Part shown: positions 56,418-64,000 of the stretch, in pieces
Layout: the number at the start of each line of letters is the position of its first letter
How positions within the stretch are numbered: position 1 is the stretch's first letter
Source: Isoetes taiwanensis
Lineage: Eukaryota > Streptophyta > Lycopodiopsida > Isoetales > Isoetaceae
Reading direction: 5' to 3'
NCBI GenBank assembly: GCA_021234155.1
Contig: JAJEKV010000040.1
Coordinates: 3,201,799 to 3,265,798, forward strand
Length of the DNA stretch: 64,000 nt
Position numbers and translations under genes: made by a program
The notes under the pieces: model-generated
Seen by the model: the letters and a program-made list of their open reading frames with translations, nothing else
The model's database searches: none
What the model was told of the DNA's origin: nothing

Positions 56418-57141
56418 TTGCTATTATATGTTACTGTCTTAAGAGGACATGTTCTGCATCAACAGGTCAATGAGGAGGCAATGCATGATCTTATGAAAAC
56501 ATTGCCTTCGATTATCAACAACATCACGCAAGAGCATCACTTCAAATACAAAAATTCCAACATGAATTATGCAAATATGTTGACTCTTTTTATTTTCCAT
56601 ATTTCTTTTGCATGAGAAAGCAGCCTAATGAACCGTGTACCTATGTGTGGCCAAAGAAGCCTCTATTAATTCCCAACTTTAATTTGGACATGAATCGGAG
56701 AGGAAGTTGTTCCTCCTGTAATAAAACTATACCCTTGGTTAGTTCCAGTTACCCCTGTAATTTTTAATTCCCGAGAGGAAGCTATTAAGGAGCTCTCTAT
56801 TGAAAGGTATATACATGGAGAGGCCGCTTAAATTTCTGAAGTAAATCACGCTATCTGTCTCCTGCTAATGTTTCCTTTATGCATTTAAAGCGACATTATA
56901 ACACTTGCAAACTCTATTTTATGGACAAAACCCCACCATGTTCTTGAACCATAAATGCTTTTTTATTAGATTGTTACACTAGCAAGCTAGTTATAAGCCT
57001 CTTAACAAACAACGGGATTTTGATCATAACCTGTGCAATGTACAAGAGGTCTGCATGTTGACACTTTCTGTATTAATGCATTTCAAAAAAATGTACGATG
57101 TAACACATTCATGCAGACCTTAAATACATCTGCTCAAAGCA

Positions 57142-57444
57142 GTGACTGAATCTTTGAAACATGCTGCAATGCGAAATGTGTTGTGTCTCACCAACCTTGA
57201 AAAGAGTCGTTCAGAAACTGCCTTCTCAGATCCAATGCTTTGTAATACAAGTTGGTGTCCAGACCATCAACATTACGAGCAACTCTTGCTTGTAGTTCCA
57301 TCTACATTCAATAGGTCAAGCTTCAATAGGGAAAAACTACAGAAACATTTTATGCTCAGAACGACACAATACGTGAGAATGGAATCTGTAAATATGCTTA
57401 TGCATCGGATGGAGCAAGAGGTTATACAAAGGGACAGATCTTAG
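57142..57444 (+). other. Open frame of 100 codons, unknown
   Basis: The frame 57142-57444 has no recognised domain ('LCNTSWCPDHQHYEQL', 'MESVNMLMHRMEQEV'). It may be more of the unknown captured gene. Confidence 0.25.
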
Positions 57445-57755
57445 TTAGAGATTACAAAATAGAGTAAATAACAGATTTAATGGTCTTTCACCATCCACAT
57501 CATATCATTTTAGCTTACCTTTTTTTTGCCCAGCCAGCATGTGCATTTGAATATATTCTTAACTGGTGCATTTAAATACTGGTCATTAAGAATGGGAGGA
57601 AGCAACGGCTTTCATGTCATTCATTTGGCCTATTTTTCCTACCTGCTCTATGAGCATGTTATGTCTGATAATGAGCATAAATAGAAGATAAGTCTACAAA
57701 CAAGCCAAGAACTCTGCTGCATGCTGGAAATAGAATAAAGCTTAATCACAATATA

Positions 57756-57953
57756 TTAAACCTCGCTTTCAGAGCCAAGCTTCAGTTCTCCAATAAATTG
57801 GTAAAGTGAACCTTCACGAAAATGTATCTCCCGCAAAAACTTTGTATCAATTTGCAGCTGACAGCCTTCATGCTCAATAAGAGCAATCCCATTGCTCACA
57901 TCATAATTTACCAGCCTACACGTTTCAATGCAATCTTTATGTAATTGAAGCAC
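57756..57953 (-). pseudogene. TEN1: TEN1-like fragment (CST complex subunit) inside the MULE
   Basis: The minus-strand frame reads 'CRLVNYDVSNGIALIEHE', 'CQLQIDTKFLREIHFREG' and 'SLYQFIGELKLGSESEV' then stop. The pattern of an OB-fold with a YDV strand, an inner 'L.I.T..L' strand and the closing 'F(R)xGSLYQFIGEL' resembles plant TEN1, a telomere-capping partner of CTC1 and STN1. Only about 60 residues of a ~120-residue protein are present, without the usual C-terminal helix, so it is a captured fragment and not a gene. Identification rests on pattern alone. Confidence 0.55.
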
Positions 57954-58103
57954 ATGTAAGGGACATTAAAATAAAGAAAATAAGAAAGAAATACAACTAA
58001 TAGAACCAGGAATCTGCACGAGTGAAGTAAAAGAACCATCTTGTTATCCAATTAGCAAACAAATATTGTAAAGATTCTTCGAATCTATATATTTGTTATT
58101 TCT

Positions 58104-58604
58104 CTAAAGAGTAGCATTTCTGTTGAGAGAGCATTTCTGTTGAGGATTGAAGTGCAACAAAATCCATTTACCTCGAGATAAGATAAACCCTCCTAGTACA
58201 AAAAAATAAGTAAAGTAAATGATCCAAAGGTATTCGCAACAACCATACTTCTTCCCAAGGAGAGAAGGCAACAAAACGAAATAGGGCTGTGACATTTGGT
58301 TCTGTAAATAGGACCAGCAAGAATGATAGAGGGCAATGACCATGCCCATGCAGGGTAAAAGAGCAAATCTCTTTGCTTGTAAAATACAGGGAGCCTGAAT
58401 ATCGTTAAAGCCAGTTCTGCGAACCCATTGAACATGATGCTCACAATCTACATAACCCGCATCAGGAAAGTGCACTCCGTCAAGCTCAAGCTGAATCATT
58501 CCTTGATCTCGGAATGAATCAAAGCACAACGACAGTATGAAATTCCCTGCCTGTTTTGTCTCCTTGCCATGTTTCACTTCTTGCAGCATGGATTCTAGAA
58601 GCAA
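58104..58604 (-). pseudogene. PDR/ABCG transporter fragment inside the MULE
   Basis: Minus-strand pieces give '[17 protein letters not shown]', '[17 protein letters not shown]' and, in another frame, '[15 protein letters not shown]' and '[10 protein letters not shown]', all hallmarks of the first transmembrane domain of full-size plant ABCG (PDR) transporters. The block between 'LAGPIY' and 'LFRFVAF' is missing, and single-base losses (one in a T run near 58200) break the frame. It ends at a donor-like 'cgag|gtaaat'. It is a non-functional captured fragment. Confidence 0.88.
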
Positions 58605-58706
58605 ATTAAAGGGAAAAAAACAAAAAACAGAGAAAATACCATCGAGACAAAAGGGAAAGATATGGGCAAGCCCATATCTTTCTGCTATCTCTAGGGCACA
58701 ATATGT

Positions 58707-58850
58707 AGCATAATAACGGGGGGTTTTCTTTGTGTTTTTGTACGCTTTTCACTAAGGTTTTCCTATGATTTCGTGATGTATTCAAATGGATGTACTAATG
58801 CGTACATCTAGAGTGCACCATTTCTGAGCCATTGATTTTAGCCTTTTTTT
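58707..58850 (+). repeat. Dispersed repeat, copy 2
   Basis: Diverged copy of 36861-36995; shares 'tctagagtgcacc' and 'agccattgatttt' in the same order. Confidence 0.6.
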
Positions 58851-58854
58851 TCCC

Positions 58855-59078
58855 AATGGTCAACAACCAATGGCTCACAACAAAAGCCTTTTTTTTGTGC
58901 GTGTGGTGCATAATGGTCAACAACCAATGGCTCACAACAAAAGCCCTTTTTTTGTGCGTGTGGTGCATAATGGTCAACAACCAATGGCTCACAACAAAAA
59001 GTGCCTTTTTGTGCGTGTGGTGCATAATGGTCAACAACCAATGGCCCACAACAAAAGCCCTCTTTTTGTGGGCTTGAA
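58855..59078 (+). repeat. 57-bp tandem repeat, 4 copies
   Basis: Units start at 58855, 58912, 58969 and 59026 with 'aatggtcaacaaccaatggc' and differ mainly in the T-run length and a few bases. Period 57 is a multiple of three, so all frames stay open on both strands; the apparent proteins there are artefacts of this. Confidence 0.95.
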
Positions 59079-59692
59079 GGGCGCATGTAGTGCAGTTTCC
59101 CCGTCGGCAACACATTTCTTATCATAGCTTTTGATCCAGAGCTCTGTTTGAGATGATTTTTATTGCGTTGGAAAGCTCTTTCCGAGATCTTTTTGACGAT
59201 GTATGATATGTATATGTTTGGTTAAGTTATCTATGTTAAAACAGCAATTTCTCGGCCGGGTTTGGTAGGCTTTCACATCCTACCAGCTGATTAATACAGG
59301 ATTGTGCTATTGGATATTGTTTTATGGCTCATTCCAAATGAAGCTTGCAAAAAATTACCATGCATTTTTAGATTTTGAGGCGCTTATTAAGCAAATTCCA
59401 AGGCTTCTAGATCCTTGTGCTAACAAGCGTAAACGTTCCCACTTTGGTTTCTCACCACAAGAATCCATGGAGGCCAAAGGCTGCTGTTAAATTCTAGTTG
59501 AAAAATGTTTGTGTATGGGTGTTGCAAACTTTATGACTTTCAGAATAATGGGATCAATTCGCTCTATCTTTATGGTAACTTTTTTACTTATGTTCTATTT
59601 GTTTTATTGTGATGAAATTCAAAAGCTACAGGTGATGAAAGCCTCAAATGAATTCTAGTTTTTTTCTGGTTTGAATTCTAAAATTTTTGTCA
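59079..59692. other. MULE interior, unrecognised
   Basis: A plus frame at 59302-59490 ('FLDFEALIKQIPRLLDP') is of unknown origin. Nothing else recognised. Confidence 0.3.
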
Positions 59693-60137
59693 CACCCGGG
59701 GGGGAGGGGACATCCCTAAGGCCCCGAAGGGGCTAAAATTTTTTTTTTCAACAAAACCATTAACATCCAACATATAAAAATAAATCCCCAACACATAACA
59801 ACCAACACATAACAACCATCATTAACAACCAATACATAACTACCATTGACATTAATTAACACAACCATTGGGTCCAACATATTTAAATTAAAATCCCCCT
59901 TAAACCCCCTTTGGTTTGGGTGCATATTCACACGGGGGGTGACGTAGGGCAGCGAGAGCCCTCATAATTGTATTTTGCACGTACAAAATCAACACCATAT
60001 AGTATTCCGCTTGAAATCTTATAGTATTTTGCGAATCGTGTTATACAATATAGCAAATTTTGTACTTGCATACCCCACAAACGAGGAACTTTACGTACGG
60101 TGTAGATTAAGGAATAAGGGGTGAATATGCCTATCCA

Positions 60138-60179
<42 letters not shown>

Positions 60180-60180
60180 G
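59693..60180. repeat. MITE remnant (copy 2) ending in a CCCATA microsatellite
   Basis: 'gccccgaaggggctaaaa' onward and the left arm near 59870-59930 ('aaattaaaatcccccttaaa', 'tttgggtgcatattcacac') match 47860-47965. The other arm should start at 'gtgaatatgc' (60121) but is replaced by about six copies of CCCATA (60140-60178). Confidence 0.75.
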
Positions 60181-60589
60181 AATTTACACGAATCTCGATA
60201 GATCCATACCCATACCTAGTGTTAGAAACGAAAAGAACTCAATTCTAGATTTAGGAAAACGCCTCCATTCCTGATGCTCAGCGCCCAAATCCGCCCAATC
60301 GATCTGGTATGAAAGATCCGAAAGCACGCTAGTAAATTTAGGGAAAGAGCGAGCAAAGGCCCATGCAAGCGGAAAGGGCAAGACGGCCGGTGCCTGCGCT
60401 CGGGCTAGGCAAAATTGAGAAAGGAAAGTTCGGACTGAACATGTGGAATTTTCATAAATTTCCATAGCCGTAGATGAAATCCAACGCTTCTAAGTGTGTC
60501 CACGTGGACAAAAATCCCACCTGGCAGCAACGTGGACACTTGCGTTTGTGCAAACGTGCTAAAAATTTATTTTCCAGATTGTTATGATC

Positions 60590-60774
60590 TGTAAGAAAAC
60601 TTCCCTGTGTAAAGAATGATCATCTTTTGTGAAAACATGATTTTTTGGTAATTTATAAAATACAAGGGCTATTTGGGAAAATGCTTAAGATTTAAAGGCA
60701 TTTTGGGAATTTAAAAAACCAAAGGGCTTTTTGAAAATTAAGTGAATAATTAAGATTATTTTGGTAAATTTTCC
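60590..60774 (-). repeat. MULE right terminal inverted repeat
   Basis: Complement of 54319-54503, followed by TSD TATTTTATT at 60775-60783. Confidence 0.93.
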
Positions 60775-60805
60775 TATTTTATTTTATGGTCCACGTTAGA
60801 ATATA

Positions 60806-61530
60806 ATATAGGGAAAAACTATAAAATACCCTTATGCTTTGACAAATTTTTCCACATACCCCTAACTTTTGAAAAATTTATGGAATGCCCTTGGTCAATG
60901 TATTTGGCATTGTAGAATTTCGTATATCACAAGATGCCCTTGTATTTTGCATATTTCTTCAGATGCCCTTCTGCAAGCAGTTCGTTTCTGCTTCCGCCTT
61001 TTTCTACAAAAGGCTTGTGCTTTTTCGATGCTTCACACCAACAACAAAAGTGCTGCTATCGATTCTTTTGCCATCAACGACAACATTCTTCAACATCGAT
61101 TCTGATTTCGCCACAATCAACAGCGACGGCAAGGACAAAGAAATTTGCCGCAAAAATTGCAATTCTTACTGTTGCCAGATACCATTGGAGCAAGGATCCG
61201 ATTCCTGCTGTAAAAGGAGCAGACTGTTGCATCCTTTAACCCTAGCTAACCCATCATCAATTCTTAAGCTCCAGCCATAGTTATCAGCCACAGTTAAGGG
61301 TACTTTGTGAATTTTGAAACTTTTGAAATTTGAAATAAAACACACGTTATAGGTCTCAAGGGTATTTTGCGAATTCGAAAGAAACATAAGGGCATTTGAG
61401 GAATTAACCTAAAACTTAAAGGTATTTGAATAATTATCAAAACTACAAAATACATTATACGTTGACCAATGAAATTCCATAAATTTTTGAAAAGTTAGGG
61501 GTATGTGGCAAAATTTGTCAGACTTTAGGA
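60806..61530. mobile_element. Second inverted-repeat element (MULE-like, non-autonomous)
   Basis: The left arm ('tttgacaaatttttccacat', 'acccctaacttttgaaaaat') at 60838-60895 and right arm at 61470-61527 are inverted copies; weaker similarity continues inward. Length is about 700 bp. Frames inside (60885-61280) show no domain. The outer boundaries and TSD are not clear; the right end seems trimmed. Confidence 0.7.
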
Positions 61531-62809
61531 CGAGCCTTCTTTGATTAATCACAGAGGATCCGTGCATCTGCTGCCTATTCCGATCGCCTTTCAGCTGCCA
61601 AGAAATGTTGGGGTGCATAATCCTAAAAACGGCTTCATTGATAATCGTATGTCGAGCAATGGAGAAAACGGGTAGACTTCGTTATTCGCCCCCCCTCCCA
61701 TCGGAAATCAATCGGAACGGTTTTTCTCCCTGTTTTTCAATGGTTGAAGTCATTTCTGGCGATGTTTTTAGCATGCCAGCCTAACCAAGCGTGCAACCCT
61801 CCTTGCAATTCTAGGCTATCCACGTAGCCTATACATCTCAGCAGAATCTGATGTGGCAATAGCTATCACCATTAGATCTTCATTTTGCAAGATCTAAGGC
61901 TATGAAAATTAGAAAAGGGCTAAAAATATACACGGAGAATAGAATGGGTGCCGATTCCTGTGCCGCTTCTCTTCCCCCTTAACTTTCTCCCTCGGTCCGT
62001 CCCTTTCCCTCTAGTTTTTTTTTCCCTTCTCTATGTGCGGAAGTGGGCCTTTTGCTTTCGGTTCTTGTTTTGCTTTACATTTATGTTTCTGGCATGCAGA
62101 TATGATGAGCCTATCGGATCTGTCTCTTCGGCATACGCAAATCCGGCCATAGCTCCACCTTCAAACTCTCAGGCTTGCCTCCAGGAAATGTTGCTCTAAT
62201 CTGTTTCTTTGGTTATATAAGAGGAATGCATTGTTATGTACTCAACGATATCAAAGAAATCTTGGCTACTTTGCAGCAAGTCAGATATAAGGCTAAAAAT
62301 GATGGCCAGAAGCGAGTTGAGGAGATTATTAACATGTATTCTTTTCCATGTTTTCCTTTCAGGGGTCAAGGCATCCTAAGAAGTTTTGCAAGATCCTATG
62401 TTCTGCCTTTTGATGGACCGTATGTTCCAAAACTTCCATCTTTTTGCCATTTCTAAAAGCTCATTTTGAGACTCAGAATCATATCTACTTGGTCAATGGT
62501 CATGCCCTATCGCCTGGGAGGGGATTTAAATCTTTTAAGGCAGAAGCAAGCTGGGAAGAGATTTTTTGAATCTGCTGCATCGTAAGTATTCTTTGTCTAG
62601 CTAGAAGCTTGACGTTAATAAGGGCACACAAAGATCGATTCAAGGATTCTCAAGGTCATAGAAAAGGGACAAATCGTACTGGAGATTTGCATGCCACATA
62701 TATGTGAAAGTGCTTTCTCCTTTTCGTGTAAATGTGGATATTCTTCTCACGCAGTGAGATGTGGTTTTGCATGGCATTGCTAATTCTAATATATTATTTT
62801 TACGTTCAG
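61531..62809. other. Region upstream of the phosphatase pseudogene, unassigned
   Basis: A hydrophobic open stretch near 62036-62100 and a frame at 62175-62456 ('VLNDIKEILATLQQVRYK') could be exons of something, but I recognise none. A C-run lies at 61690. Confidence 0.3.
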
Positions 62810-63770
62810 GATCTTACCTGAGGTATTGATGCTGGTTTTATCATTGACAAGAAACATTGTAGATGCTGGAATTACCAGCAGATATGCAAGAAGGCTCCAA
62901 ACCAGTGATGACATCCCTGCAGACAGCTTAATGTTTAGCAGCTTTTACAATGAGCTCAATGCTCCAGAGCAAGTTGTTCTTTAGAATCACTGCTTCAGAT
63001 TTTGATCACCAGACTAAAAAATATTGATATAAAGTGGATGTTGTTGTGCTGCAGGTGCATTTGACACAGGGAGATTATAATGGACATGCACTGATTGTAA
63101 CATGGATCACGCCTTCCAGTTCGAAACCTAATATGGTTGGATATGGGCTGAAATCAGAAGATTATACTACATGGATTTCACAACTACACATCTGGATTTA
63201 TCCATCAAGCAAAACTTGATGGGCTCAAGGTAACTAAAACTACTAGCTCTTGTCATCTCTAACTTTCAAAGGTATCTAATTAATCTAGAATTGACAGCCT
63301 GATACTTAGTATTACTACGGAATTGGAGGAAAGAATTCTTGGCAAGAATTCACCTCTAGGACGCCTCCGGAAGTTGGTCCAGATGTACCATACGTTTTTG
63401 GTGTAATGGGTAAGCTTATAACAGATTGATCTCTACTGTCTTGGCATGTCATTATGCAGCTGTCATATATTGATCTGTTTATGATGCAGCTGACTGTTGC
63501 CTCTGCTCAGACAATTGACCATTACATAGGAAGTTCAACACCAGGAATGGCATTGCTATATGCTGGTGATTTATCCTATGCTGTTGATTATTTTAACTCT
63601 ATAGACAGTCAAGAAAGGTGGAACACATGGCTGCGAGTCATTGAAAAAACCACAGCTTATCAAGCCTGGATCATATCATCAGCAAAGTCCAAACGCTATT
63701 TGGAGTTCTTGTTTGCCCTCAAATATGTTCTGAGCCACACATTATCTGTTCTATACAATGGTTAGAAGTT
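62810..63770 (+). pseudogene. Purple acid phosphatase pseudogene
   Basis: Exon-like pieces with splice borders are 62810-62972, 63055-63229, 63298-63409 and 63490-about 63690. They read 'DAGITSRYARRLQTSDD', 'NAPEQ|VHLTQGDYNGHALIV', 'YTSGFIHQAKLDGLK', 'YYYGIGGKNSWQEFTSR' and 'GMALLYAGDLSYAVDY', then 'RWNTWLRVIEKTTAYQ', as in plant PAPs (binuclear metallophosphoesterases, secreted). Lesions: a one-base shift near 63180, a TAG stop at 63307-63309 where Lys is expected, a small deletion at the first metal motif (DLGQ) near 63493, and loss of the GNHE motif. It is not functional as read. Confidence 0.85.
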
Positions 63771-64000
63771 TATGGCATTATATCAAGCCCCATATCAATG
63801 AATATCTAACTTTGAGATAGAAGACAAGTGCTATGGCCAAAGAGCAAGGACATAGCAAGAATTTCTTTAGAATTGGTCGTATATAGCAGTAAGATTGATG
63901 TCTCTAAACCACCACTTGCACTGTCAGACACACATGGAAGCTAAGTAAACAAGAATAGGTCTAGAACGATTTTCAAACGGCAACAAAAGTCAGAAAAACA

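Larger units (their letters stand above)
54319..60774 (+). mobile_element. Mutator-like element carrying gene fragments (Pack-MULE-like), 6,456 bp
   Basis: Inverted repeats of about 185 bp (54319-54503 and 60590-60774), starting GGGAAATTTACC / GGAAAATTTACC, are flanked by a perfect 9-bp TSD TATTTTATT (54310-54318, 60775-60783), the hallmark of Mutator insertion. Inside are a transposase C-terminal fragment, a LINE copy, a possible exon with splice borders, TEN1-like and ABCG-like fragments in the minus direction, a 57-bp tandem array and a MITE remnant. Confidence 0.93.

Noticed and set aside
56179-56615. Intact host gene in the MULE
   Set aside because: The two exon-like parts do not join in phase and no upstream or downstream exons could be assigned.
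58795-59127. Repetitive peptides on both strands, or a CRISPR-like array
   Set aside because: They come from a 57-bp tandem repeat with no unique spacers and a period divisible by three.

Overview
The window is nuclear DNA from a land plant. It carries introns with GT..AG borders, a PLAC8-type cysteine-rich protein, a plant GRXS17-type glutaredoxin, a very long PLS-class pentatricopeptide repeat (PPR) gene, and dense layers of LTR retrotransposons, L1-like LINEs, Mutator-like and PIF/Harbinger DNA transposons and MITEs. The PPR style (long regular arrays with 'YAKCG' and 'DVVSWNA' signatures) and the TE-rich spacing suggest a fern or another seed-free vascular plant. That is an inference from style, not a proof. 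No virus, CRISPR array, rRNA or tRNA gene was recognised.

Layout. 1-8.5 kb: degenerate repeats, a LINE 3' end (2.2-3.1 kb, minus) and a PIF/Harbinger transposase remnant (5.0-6.8 kb, minus). 8.6-12 kb: two ordinary genes, PLAC8 (plus, one exon) and a three-exon GRXS17-like gene (minus). 12.3-28.7 kb: two decayed minus-strand LINEs. One is split by an 11 kb Ty3 retrotransposon (13304-24338, TSD GAATC), the other by a probable solo LTR (26376-27835). 29.1-35 kb: a four-exon SpoU RNA methyltransferase (minus) head-to-head with a 1133-residue PPR gene (plus) whose C-terminal end abuts LINE sequence. 36-41 kb: LINE 3' ends with unusual hairpins and simple-repeat tails, and a LINE that interrupted one copy of a duplicated segment. 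41.2-47.8 kb: a nearly complete Ty1/copia element with TSD TTGAA, whose 3' LTR is itself interrupted by a tandem hairpin-bearing insertion. 47.9-53.7 kb: MITEs and two different LINE reverse-transcriptase regions. 54.3-60.8 kb: a Mutator-like element with 185-bp terminal inverted repeats and a perfect 9-bp TSD, enclosing gene fragments (TEN1-like, PDR/ABCG transporter-like, an unknown exon), a LINE and tandem repeats. 60.8-61.5 kb: a second inverted-repeat element. 62.8-63.8 kb: a purple acid phosphatase pseudogene.

Four genes look functional: PLAC8, GRXS17-like, SpoU methylase and PPR. The last two may share a promoter region of 190 bp or less, and both could serve organellar RNA. Nearly everything else is mobile-element DNA at different stages of decay. 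The most interesting signals are a conserved hairpin core, found in a LINE 3' UTR and elsewhere, whose flanking stems differ in sequence yet still pair; the gene-carrying Mutator-like element; and the tandem Helentron-like insertion in the copia LTR.
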